Assembly (NCBI RefSeq): GCF_000172555.1
Contig: NZ_ABOX02000022.1
Span: 43,423-107,422 of the forward strand
Source: Pedosphaera parvula Ellin514
GTDB taxonomy: Bacteria; Verrucomicrobiota; Verrucomicrobiia; Limisphaerales; Pedosphaeraceae
Direction of reading: 5' to 3'
Length of the DNA stretch: 64,000 bases
Position numbers and translations under genes: made by a program. The notes beneath the pieces are model-generated. The model was given only the letters and a program-made list of their open reading frames with translations, did no database searches and was not told the origin of the DNA. The first letter of the stretch is position 1. Every line of letters begins with the position of its first letter. Shown in pieces: positions 57,120-64,000 of this stretch.

Positions 57120-58637
57120 ATGAGTGCCGAAAAAATTCTGCCGTGGGATGCCTATAACCAGCAACTGGTCGCGCAGGTGCATCCGGACGATTGGGTGAAT
57201 CCAACGCCAACCGGGCGATACAACCTTGTGGTGATTGGGGCAGGGACCGCAGGATTGGTGACTGCGGCCGGGGCGGCAGGCTTGGGAGCCAAGGTGGCGC
57301 TGATTGAGAAGCATCTTCTCGGTGGCGATTGCCTGAATGTGGGTTGCGTGCCGTCCAAGACGATGATCCGGTCATCGCGGGCAGCGGCCGATGCGCGGGA
57401 CGCTTTGCAGTTTGGTATTCGTGTTCCGCCGGGTGTGGAGGTGGATTTTGCAGCGGTGATGGAACGCGTGCGTGCAGTTCGTGCAAAGATCAGTCCGCAC
57501 GATTCTGTGAAACGCTTTGCGGAAATGGGCATCGATGTGTTCCTGGGCGAGGCCAGGTTTTCCGGGACTGAAACCGTTGAAGTCGCTGGAAAACAATTGC
57601 GGTTCAAGAAGGCAGTGATCGCAACGGGAGCACGCACGGTGCAGCCACCAATTGAAGGCCTCAAAGAGGCTGGATATTTGACGAACGAGACCGTTTTTTC
57701 GCTGACGGAGCGGCCTAAGAGATTGGCGGTAATTGGCGGCGGACCGCTCGGATGCGAGTTGGCGCAGGCCTTTCAACGATTGGGCTCACAAGTGGTGCTC
57801 TTTCACAAGCACGGCCATATTCTGGACCGCGAAGATAGCGATGCTGCAGGGGTGGTGCAAAAAAACTTTGTGCGAGAAGGGTTGCGGCTGGTTTTGAATG
57901 CTGATGTAAAAAAAGTGGAGCGAAAAGGTGCCGAGAAATGGATTCATTTTGAAACGGACGGCCAGACGGATTCAATCGCCGTGGATGAAATTCTTGCGGG
58001 AACCGGGCGTGCGCCAAATGTGGAGGGATTGAACCTTGAGGCAGTGGGGGTGCGCTACGACCAGCGCCACGGCATCGAGGTGAATGATCATTTGCAAACG
58101 AGCAATCCACGAATCTATGCGGCCGGAGACATCTGCATGCAATGGAAGTTCACACATGCGGCCGATTTCGCAGCGCGGATCGTGATTCAGAATGCGTTGT
58201 TTTTTGGTCGTAAGAAACTGAGCGCTCTCAACATGCCATGGGTGACGTACACCGACCCGGAGGTTGCCCACGTTGGATTGTACGAACGCGAAGCGAGGGA
58301 ACGCGGAATGGAGGTGGATACTTACCTGCGGCGTTTCGACGAAGTGGATCGCGCAATTTGTGATGGTGAGGAAACAGGGTTTGTAAAAATTCACGTGAAA
58401 CGAGGCACTGACCAGATTTTAGGTGCCACCATTGTGGCCCGGCATGCGGGTGAAATGATCAGCGAAGTCAGCGTGGCCATGACGGGAAAAATTGGGCTGG
58501 GCAGACTGGCCTCCGTAATCCATCCCTATCCCACACAAGCCGAAGCGATTCGGCAGTGCGGTGATGCTTATAATCGAACCCGCCTAACACCGACGGTGAA
58601 AAAGCTATTGCGAAGATGGTTGGCTTTTACGCGCTAA
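57120..58637 (+). CDS. FAD-dependent disulfide oxidoreductase (mercuric reductase-like)
   Basis: From ATG 57120 the protein has about 505 residues. FAD site 'YNLVVIGAGTAGLVTAAG', redox-active C71 and C76 in 'GGDCLNVGCVPSKTMIRSS', NAD site 'LAVIGGGPLGCELAQAFQRL' and C-terminal 'HPYPTQAEAIRQCGD' place it in the glutathione reductase superfamily. It is often called mercuric reductase, but it lacks both the N-terminal NmerA domain and the C-terminal Cys pair needed to pass Hg(II) inward, so mercury reduction is doubtful. The last gene of the arsenic operon, it may keep thiols or arsenic reduced. Confidence 0.9.
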   Translation: MSAEKILPWDAYNQQLVAQVHPDDWVNPTPTGRYNLVVIGAGTAGLVTAAGAAGLGAKVALIEKHLLGGDCLNVGCVPSKTMIRSSRAAADARDALQFGIRVPPGVEVDFAAVMERVRAVRAKISPHDSVKRFAEMGIDVFLGEARFSGTETVEVAGKQLRFKKAVIATGARTVQPPIEGLKEAGYLTNETVFSLTERPKRLAVIGGGPLGCELAQAFQRLGSQVVLFHKHGHILDREDSDAAGVVQKNFVREGLRLVLNADVKKVERKGAEKWIHFETDGQTDSIAVDEILAGTGRAPNVEGLNLEAVGVRYDQRHGIEVNDHLQTSNPRIYAAGDICMQWKFTHAADFAARIVIQNALFFGRKKLSALNMPWVTYTDPEVAHVGLYEREARERGMEVDTYLRRFDEVDRAICDGEETGFVKIHVKRGTDQILGATIVARHAGEMISEVSVAMTGKIGLGRLASVIHPYPTQAEAIRQCGDAYNRTRLTPTVKKLLRRWLAFTR

Positions 58638-58802
58638 GCCGGAACGATTCAGTTGGAGTGGTCGCGTTTGCTTGATCTTTTTGCACAAAGGCTTCGTTGT
58701 TCGTCGCTTACGTATCCAATTTGGATATGCTCGCGACTCACGCCTCGCTTTGTGCAAAAATCTGCTGCACAACCGCTTCCCATCCAACTGAATCGTCCCG
58801 GC
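58638..58802. repeat. Palindromic element A (165 bp) directly after the operon
   Basis: The outer arms 58638-58657 and 58783-58802 (20 bases, one mismatch, core ACGATTCAGTTGGA) are inverted repeats. A second nested pair, TTTTTGCACAAAG (58677-58689) with CTTTGTGCAAAAA (58748-58760), is perfect over 13 bases. The centre is itself a small dyad around TCCAATTTGGA. The element begins on the base after the stop codon, so it may also end transcription. Confidence 0.75.
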
Positions 58803-58804
58803 TA

Positions 58805-59093
58805 AGAGCCTGTTTTAAAATTATGGAGGGTGGTGCGGTTGGGGATTTTGGCTGCGGCCAAGGCGGCGAGGTGCTTCCGCACGGGCACCAAGCATCCCCG
58901 CAGCGGGCTGTGAGGGCCGAGCTAACGCAGGCCGTGACCAAAGCACCGCCGCCCGGAGGGTTTTCGCGCAAAAGGCCGTCTGGCGGCGCTGCTCCTTAGT
59001 CGAAGATCCACCAGGGATATTCTCCTTCGTCGCGCCTTGCCATACAGCTTTTTGCGCGAAAACAGCACCCTCCAGAATTTTAAAACAGGCTCT
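58805..59093. repeat. MITE-like element B with 28-bp terminal inverted repeats
   Basis: The ends 58805-58832 and 59066-59093 are inverted repeats matching at 27 of 28 positions (outer part AGAGCCTGTTTTAAAATT). A nested pair, TTTTCGCGCAAAA (58961-58973) with TTTTTGCGCGAAAA (59049-59062), lies inside. It has no gene. It follows element A after only 2 bases. Confidence 0.8.
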
Positions 59094-59414
59094 AACTGTT
59101 CTCAAAACCCGGAGGAGGGAGTGATTCCGAAGGTAATTTGCAGTTGATAGGCAATGTCTTCCAAGCCTCCGAAGACCGGTATCAATTGTCCGCGTTCATG
59201 TTTCAGAGTGAAGAATCACATTTTGCAAATTGGGGTTTAACCATACGTGGCGCGGTGCATTTCTCCCCATGGAGGTACGGGTAACATCGTCCTATGTTAA
59301 CTCATCTTTGTGGTTGGGGCGTTTAGCAGGCAGACCGTCGAAATAAGTCAGATATGAATAAGGTAATGAGAATGGTGGGTTGTTGAAACCGCCTCCTCAC
59401 AAAAAGAAGAACCT
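59094..59414. other. Non-coding stretch
   Basis: About 320 bases between repeat element B and the next small gene. I see no gene, no strong hairpin and no clear promoter. Confidence 0.4.
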
Positions 59415-59642
59415 ATGGGAACCGAAAATGCACAGTTGATGGCAGAGTTGATGAGCCGGTTGCAGAGTCAGGAACAACTTAAAGAAAGGCTCCAACAGAC
59501 CTTGGCACGCGTCGATAGCTCTTATCCCGGACTTAGAGAGCGTGCAACACGAACCAGGGTGGCCCGGCAGTCATTTCCAAGTGTGGAGACAGCCCTCAGC
59601 CATCCTGACCAATTTGCTCAAATCCAGGTTCAAGCCAATTAA
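59415..59642 (+). CDS. Small coiled-coil hypothetical protein
   Basis: The 75-residue protein starts 'MGTENAQLMAELMSRLQSQE' and its first 40 residues form a strongly helical, probably coiled-coil stretch rich in Gln, Leu and Glu. The rest is basic and then polar. AAGAAGAA precedes ATG by 4 bases. It has no recognised family and stands alone. Confidence 0.5.
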   Translation: MGTENAQLMAELMSRLQSQEQLKERLQQTLARVDSSYPGLRERATRTRVARQSFPSVETALSHPDQFAQIQVQAN

Positions 59643-59655
59643 TTAAGTTGCCTAG

Positions 59656-59687
59656 GTGCCTGCATGGGCGTTCCGCGCAGGCACTTT
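59656..59687 (+). terminator. Possible terminator hairpin
   Basis: GTGCCTGC (59656-59663) pairs with GCAGGCAC (59677-59684) around a 13-base loop, followed by only three T residues. It lies 14 bases after the stop of the small coiled-coil gene. Confidence 0.5.
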
Positions 59688-59828
59688 CTGGTTATCAACC
59701 AAGGCGCCTGGTTGAATGCAAACTTCTTCAATTGTTACCGTTTTCCAAGCCATAGTGCTCGGAAGTGTAACCCATCACTCCGGTTCATACCCTCCCTTGC
59801 TTAACGGTACGAGGATTTTCAGTTCTGT

Positions 59829-60280
59829 CTAGATGGAGAATGGGCAGGTGTGTGTTGGCGCGTTGTTATTGGCGACGTTGATGATATCGATGTATCCGGG
59901 GACTGTGCGATTGGTGTATTGGTTGAGGTCGTTGGCATCGTAGGTGGCGGAGCGGAGGTTTTGTCCATGGTAATCGCGACCGGCTTGGGTGCTGGTGCGG
60001 TTGCTGATTTCATCGAAGCCGTATTCGAACTGCTGGCCTGCCATCGTTCCAGTATTTTTTGCCGGAGATCACCTGGCCAAGAGAGGCGCAGCAATACGCT
60101 TAACTAGTGTAATTAATTAAGACCGACCCGTTCACGCATGAGATTGGTGCGCAGACCCAAGGGATCAGGTATGTAAGAGTAACCATCGAGCACGTGGCCC
60201 CACTGATTGGCCAGGGCGGTGAAGTCCCGGCGGGCCAGCGAATCGTAATGATTGGTGATGACCGCGGCATTGGGTACCAG
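59829..60280 (-). pseudogene. Decayed RHS-repeat protein fragment
   Basis: Read on the minus strand, 60280-60116 encodes 'NHYDSLARRDFTALANQWG' and 'LGLRTNLMRE' and then meets a stop. Another frame gives 'GQVISGKKYWNDG' near 60080. A third, from 60044, gives 'GQQFEYGFDEISNRTSTQAG' and 'LRSATYDANDLNQYTNRTV'. In order these match the RHS/YD-repeat type 'ALGLRTN', 'YGYDxIGNRTS', 'NxLNQYT' of large verrucomicrobial RHS proteins, but with at least two frame changes and no start. It is a remnant of a much larger gene. RHS proteins are contact-dependent or secreted polymorphic toxins or shells. Confidence 0.75.
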
Positions 60281-60365
60281 TTTATTCTTTCATTAATTTG
60301 CCCTTGGATATTCCACTTATTACTGATATTGATACTTCCAAAATTAAACAGCAGAGGTGCGATCC

Positions 60366-62084
60366 ATGCTTAAATCACGATTAGAAGCAAACACTTATGG
60401 AATTGGAGCGTTAATAACCCAAAGGAAACTCTTTTGCGTTCCAGAACACCAAAGGAATTTTGCTTGGACTACAGAAGAGGTTGAACGCTACCTTGAAGAT
60501 GTTCAACAAGCTGTTGAGAGATCTGAGGAGGAGTATTTTATTGGTCTTGTAGTGCTGATGGGGCCTTTGGATAACGTTTGGCAGGTGTTGGATGGGCAAC
60601 AAAGATTAGCTACCACTACAATGATTTATGCGGCGATTCGGGAGTGGTTATTGGCGCGCGAGTTTAAGGAGGATGCAGACCAGATTGAGTCAGAATTCAT
60701 GGGTGTTCGTCAGTTGGGGGGCAAGTATACTCCTCGACTGCGTCTGAATTCAGAGAATCGTCAGATTTTTGAAGAATTTGTTATCAAACCAGTGTCTAAT
60801 AGCGAAATTCAAAAGGAGCTTAAAACATGGCCAAAGCGTTCTTCAAATCACGACCTTCTAGAAGCCTCCAGTTTTTGCCGTGAATGGATTGCAAGATTTG
60901 CAAGTTGCAATGCAAATAGTAAAGAGGAACAAGCAACGCGCTTATTTCGTCTTTCATCGTATTTAGAAACGCGTGTAAAAGTAGTGTGCCTGGATGTCTC
61001 CTCGGAAGCAAACGCCTATATCCTGTTCGAAGCATTAAATGATAGAGGAGCAGATCTTTCCGCATTGGACTTAGTAAAAAATTATATTTTTAGTAAGGCT
61101 GGAGTCCAAAACATCGAATTATTTCGCTCAAAGTGGTCTGTTATGACGCAAAATATTGAGGGAAAAGACGCAGATGATTTTTTGAAGGTATTTTGGACTT
61201 CTCGCTTCGGAATTATTCAAAAACTCGAATTATTTAACCGACTCCGGCGAGAATATGAAAACGAACCTGGAGCACGCCAACTAGTAGTTGATCTGGCGGA
61301 CGCATCCGAAAAATGCTCAGCTATCGAAGATCCTGAGCACGAGTTATGGTCTCAATATGGCAAAGATTGTAGAAGACTTATTGCAGATTTAAGTCTACTC
61401 GGCAGCCGACAGGTCAGGCCTCTAATTCTAGCCGCAATGAATCGCTTCGATAAAAAGGAAATTGCTAGCTTTTTGTGGGCGTTGACGGTCGTTATCGTGC
61501 GTTACCAAGTAATCGGTAAAGGACGTACTGGAGTACTTGAAAAGCAATTTGGATGGCTCGCCAGGCAAATACATTTGGGACAAATTAAAAACTCGTTCGA
61601 CAGCTTAAGTTCATTAACCAAGCTGCTCACCGATGACGAAACTTTTCACAGAGATTTCTGTCAGCATTTAGAATACAAGGCTTCTCGTTTAATTTACTTC
61701 TTACTCGAACTAGAATTGACCGAGAGGGGAGTTTTTGCACCAGGCGAAAATCTTGAAAGAGTAAGAGAGCTCAAAGGAGTTGTGTCTCCAATCCATATTT
61801 TTGATGTGGTGGATGACACTGAAGATTCTGAAAAAACATCACATAGCCTCGGCAATGTGGTTTTGCTCGAAGATACATATCAGGATTCACTTCTTTTCGA
61901 AAACTTTGATGCCAAATTAAAAGTATGCTCAAGATCGGAGTTAGAACTAACGAGGAATGTAGAATTTTACTGCAAGAACGGACCTCCTTCCGTTCGGCAC
62001 CGGGCTGAATATCTGGCGGACTTGGCTGTTGATACATGGAAGTTCGGAAATCTTTTGTATGGGCAGATTTCGCCTACGATATGA
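60366..62084 (+). CDS. DUF262/GmrSD-like protein, probable anti-phage nuclease
   Basis: From ATG 60366 (AGAGGTG upstream; an in-frame GTG at 60357 is the alternative) the protein has about 572 residues. The N-terminal DUF262 domain (ParB/Srx-like nucleotide-binding fold) shows 'FCVPEHQRNFAWTTEEVERY', 'YFIGLVVLMGPLDNVW' and the signature DGQQR. The middle 'ILFEALNDRGADLSALDLVK' is typical of the family. The C-terminal region, 'SLGNVVLLEDTYQDS', corresponds to DUF1524, but the usual His-rich HNH motif is weak ('SPIHIFDVV'), so nuclease activity is uncertain. GmrSD proteins cut modified phage DNA. The stop overlaps the next start as ATGA. Base use is AT-rich compared with neighbours to the left. 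Confidence 0.88.
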   Translation: MLKSRLEANTYGIGALITQRKLFCVPEHQRNFAWTTEEVERYLEDVQQAVERSEEEYFIGLVVLMGPLDNVWQVLDGQQRLATTTMIYAAIREWLLAREFKEDADQIESEFMGVRQLGGKYTPRLRLNSENRQIFEEFVIKPVSNSEIQKELKTWPKRSSNHDLLEASSFCREWIARFASCNANSKEEQATRLFRLSSYLETRVKVVCLDVSSEANAYILFEALNDRGADLSALDLVKNYIFSKAGVQNIELFRSKWSVMTQNIEGKDADDFLKVFWTSRFGIIQKLELFNRLRREYENEPGARQLVVDLADASEKCSAIEDPEHELWSQYGKDCRRLIADLSLLGSRQVRPLILAAMNRFDKKEIASFLWALTVVIVRYQVIGKGRTGVLEKQFGWLARQIHLGQIKNSFDSLSSLTKLLTDDETFHRDFCQHLEYKASRLIYFLLELELTERGVFAPGENLERVRELKGVVSPIHIFDVVDDTEDSEKTSHSLGNVVLLEDTYQDSLLFENFDAKLKVCSRSELELTRNVEFYCKNGPPSVRHRAEYLADLAVDTWKFGNLLYGQISPTI

Positions 62085-63181
62085 ACCCTTCTCCCGACTT
62101 AGAAGTATTTCAGCGGATTCATTCCAATTCTGGAGTTTACTACCGGGTGCTTCAACCGCTGGGTAGGGGAGGAAATTCGAGTGTGTATCTCGTTGAAGCT
62201 ATGGCGGGGCAGCACCGGGGAGTTCTCTTTGCTCTCAAACTTTTCTCGAAAGTTACCGATCCTGTGAGGTTAGGACGATTTAAGGTGGAAGTAGATTTTT
62301 TAAAGAAATGCGATCACCCTTCAATAATGAGGGTTTACGATGACGGAGAATATGCTGTTTCGGCAGGCGCGTCCCGCCTAATTTTTCCTTTTGTAATAGC
62401 GGATTTTCTGCCAAAGACACTTCACCAAGCAATGCTGAGCGGCTTAAGTATGATTGAAAAGCTTGCTTTTTCTCTCCAGCTCCTTTCTGCCCTAGCATAT
62501 CTAGCTGAACGCAATCCTAAAGTAGTTCATCGAGACATTAAACCATATAATATTTTCGTCCGAGGAAAGGCGTGCATACTTGGGGATTTCGGTCTGTTAA
62601 AGCTTTTAGAACCTTCATCCGCTGGTCTCGTAATAGGTGAACCGGTTGCCAGTGTAGGCCAAGCGGTGGTTGCCAGCGTAGGCCAAGCGGTGGTTGCCAG
62701 TGTAGGCCAAGCGGTGGTTGCCAGCGTAGGCCAAGCGGTGGTTGCCAGCGTAGGCCAAGCGGTGGTTGCCAGCGTAGGCCAAGCCGCAGTCGCCAATCCG
62801 GATGTTGATTTTATTTTAGACAGCACTGGACCTAGAATGGCCCGTTTCTATCGGACCCCTGACTTGGTAGAATACTGTAAAGGAAGGGCAGAACTTACTG
62901 TGAAATCCGATGTGTTTCAATTGGGTTTGGTTTTAGCTGAGCTTTTCACGGGGCAAAATCCGCATATTCCAGCAGTCAAGAACTTGTTTGAAGAAGTAAA
63001 ACTTAATCCACTTGCGAATTTTGAATGTTCCCAGAAAGCCGGCATTCAATATCTCATACAAAGCATGCTGCTTTTCGATGTTAGTAAGAGACCAAATGCC
63101 GCGGATCTTCTCGATTCATGGGAGGGCCTATTTAGAGAAGCCGTTGTAATCTCTCATCAGCTGGAAGGTCGCATATTTTAA
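62081..63181 (+). CDS. Ser/Thr protein kinase with repeat insert in the activation loop
   Basis: From ATG 62081, which overlaps the DUF262 stop as ATGA, the protein has 366 residues and is one Hanks-type kinase domain with no membrane span or sensor domain. The glycine loop GRGGNSSV is at 28-35, the ATP Lys at K53 in 'FALKLFSK', the catalytic loop HRDIKPYN at 150-157 and DFG at 169-171. Between DFG and the substrate-binding segment 'ARFYRTPDLVEY' lie six copies of an 8-residue unit, VASVGQAV (189-236). The kinase core is complete and probably active. The in-frame ATG at 62036 would overlap the upstream gene by 49 bases and is less likely. Its role next to DUF262 is unknown; regulating that protein by phosphorylation is an inference. 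Confidence 0.9.
   Translation: MNPSPDLEVFQRIHSNSGVYYRVLQPLGRGGNSSVYLVEAMAGQHRGVLFALKLFSKVTDPVRLGRFKVEVDFLKKCDHPSIMRVYDDGEYAVSAGASRLIFPFVIADFLPKTLHQAMLSGLSMIEKLAFSLQLLSALAYLAERNPKVVHRDIKPYNIFVRGKACILGDFGLLKLLEPSSAGLVIGEPVASVGQAVVASVGQAVVASVGQAVVASVGQAVVASVGQAVVASVGQAAVANPDVDFILDSTGPRMARFYRTPDLVEYCKGRAELTVKSDVFQLGLVLAELFTGQNPHIPAVKNLFEEVKLNPLANFECSQKAGIQYLIQSMLLFDVSKRPNAADLLDSWEGLFREAVVISHQLEGRIF
62645..62788 (+). repeat. Six in-frame 24-bp tandem repeats
   Basis: Six units of 24 bases start at 62645, 62669, 62693, 62717, 62741 and 62765. They differ only by T/C at one position (AGTGTA or AGCGTA; units 1 and 3 have T) and in the last bases of unit 6. Each encodes VASVGQAV (unit 6 ends in Ala). 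Confidence 0.95.
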
Positions 63182-63508
63182 GTCTTATATGGATTCAAGC
63201 GTTTTAGGGAACATTCCCAGCTGTTCATTTTGAAGTCCTTTTAGAATTTGTCGAGAATCGTCTGCAGAAGGGATTCAATTGGCAGCCCCGAGTGGAAAAA
63301 GTGATTCGGTGAGAAAGTGCGCCGATTATATTTTTATTTAGTGCAAGAGAAATATGAGGCGATTTAATTAACTGATCGAGCTGAATTGTTCCACTGGAGG
63401 CGGGGTTTTGGTGTTATGGAGTGAAGAGGGATTCCTCCTATAGGATGATTTCTACACGTGTAATTAGTAATGTTGGGTGATTTAGTGTAGAATTTGAATT
63501 GCTTGCCT
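63182..63508. other. AT-rich convergent intergenic region
   Basis: About 327 AT-rich bases separate the kinase from the TIR gene, whose 3' ends face each other. No gene or strong terminator hairpin is visible. Confidence 0.45.
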
Positions 63509-64000
63509 TTATGCGGTGTCGCGTCCGAGCTTCTTTAAAACTTGATGCGCAAATTCTGACGGCTTCAGTTTTGAGAGTGAAATGTAGGCCAATGTGGAAC
63601 GAATGGCATCGACTGGTGTATCATCAAATCGAGCTGGAAGAATATATTCGCTTTGCTCTTTCAATGCTCTTGCCAAGGCCGTTTGTCGCTCATGCCGCGT
63701 CCACATTTTCTTCACATAGTCTTTAGAAATGAAAATGACACAGTAGCGCCCACTCGTGCCGTAAATCATGTCGAAGTGCTCGGCCAGATCACGGCCCCAT
63801 AGATGAGCCTCCTCAAATTTGTCATAGAAAACCTTCACGCCTTTTGAACGAAGAAATCGTGCTACTTTTTCAACGTATGGCCGATCTTCACCAGCAAATG
63901 AAAGCACAATGTCATAAGATGGTACGACCTTGGCAAGAAATTCCCTCGGAATGCCGCCCTCCTTCACCGCCCAATGAGTGCGATTCAATTCGAGGAAACT
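63509..64000 (-). CDS. TIR-domain protein, 5' end outside the window
   Basis: The frame stops at 63509 and is open to the right edge (at least 163 residues). A TIR domain covers most of it: 'SYDIVLSFAGEDRPYVEKVA', 'GVKVFYDKFEEAHLWGRDLA', 'YCVIFISKDYVKKMWTRHER' and a C-terminal 'LARALKEQSEYILPARFDDT'. A glutamate in 'DKFEEAHLWG' sits where NAD-cleaving TIRs have the catalytic Glu. Bacterial TIR proteins of this kind act in anti-phage defence by degrading NAD or making cyclic ADP-ribose signals. TTG at 63988 could be a start, but the upstream 'SFLELNRTHWAVKEG' looks like protein, so the gene probably begins further right. Confidence 0.85.
   Translation of the reverse strand, partial: SFLELNRTHWAVKEGGIPREFLAKVVPSYDIVLSFAGEDRPYVEKVARFLRSKGVKVFYDKFEEAHLWGRDLAEHFDMIYGTSGRYCVIFISKDYVKKMWTRHERQTALARALKEQSEYILPARFDDTPVDAIRSTLAYISLSKLKPSEFAHQVLKKLGRDTA

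Noticed and set aside
57120..58637. Annotation of the FAD oxidoreductase as a true mercuric reductase (merA)
   Set aside because: It lacks the NmerA domain and the C-terminal cysteine pair, and no merR, merT or merP is near; the arsenic operon context is stronger.
62645..62788. CRISPR-like reading of the tandem repeats
   Set aside because: The units are directly adjacent without spacers and in frame within a kinase gene.
62527..62826. A 99-codon minus-strand frame across the kinase repeats ('TLATTAWP' repeats)
   Set aside because: It is the antisense reading of the 24-bp repeats; the kinase frame has the full catalytic motifs.

Overview
The window reads as chromosome from a soil or freshwater Verrucomicrobiota bacterium, probably close to Pedosphaera (Limisphaerales). 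That is an inference from gene content: a PQQ-like secreted beta-propeller, a delta-60 repeat protein, large secreted proteins ending in an FYRL-type tail, decayed RHS repeats, an arsenosugar cluster and moderate GC. No rRNA, tRNA or CRISPR array was seen. Coding density is high and genes lie on both strands in short operons.

Left part (1-25 kb), mostly housekeeping and envelope: a PRC-barrel protein cut by the window edge, a PNPOx-family protein, a half-size EamA transporter, then a TamB-TamA-like outer-membrane pair carrying four single-base indels. Next come two translationally coupled secreted proteins (YadA-like head repeats plus a small partner), an M1 aminopeptidase, a deletion relic of an S1/P1 nuclease, a PQQ-like propeller, an AsmA-like protein, an M42 peptidase, proB-mazG-M29 aminopeptidase, a LysR regulator, cytidine deaminase with purine nucleoside phosphorylase, and a MoeB-rhodanese fusion.

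Middle part (25-48 kb), more accessory: the delta-60 protein; an intact IS1182-like element with 15-bp inverted repeats and a TCTG duplication, inserted inside a palindromic intergenic repeat; an AraC regulator followed by alcohol dehydrogenase, double carboxymuconolactone decarboxylase domain, aldo-keto reductase, SDR, cupin and tautomerase genes, facing a luciferase-like oxidoreductase; an amidase-like protein, 5'-nucleotidase, lone AbrB-type protein and ion antiporter; and a minus-strand operon of polytopic membrane protein, methyltransferase, GT2 glycosyltransferase and HEAT-repeat protein.

Right part (48-64 kb): a KaiC-like ATPase, hybrid-type histidine kinase and Rcp1-like response regulator form a compact signalling operon. 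A five-gene arsenic operon follows (arsS, arsM, DUF547, TVP38, FAD disulfide oxidoreductase), ending exactly where two back-to-back palindromic elements begin. After an RHS relic the base composition becomes AT-rich: a DUF262 (GmrSD-like) protein is ATGA-coupled to a Ser/Thr kinase with six 24-bp repeats in its activation loop, and a TIR-domain protein comes in from the right edge. This end looks like a defence island and is the best candidate here for an undescribed system.
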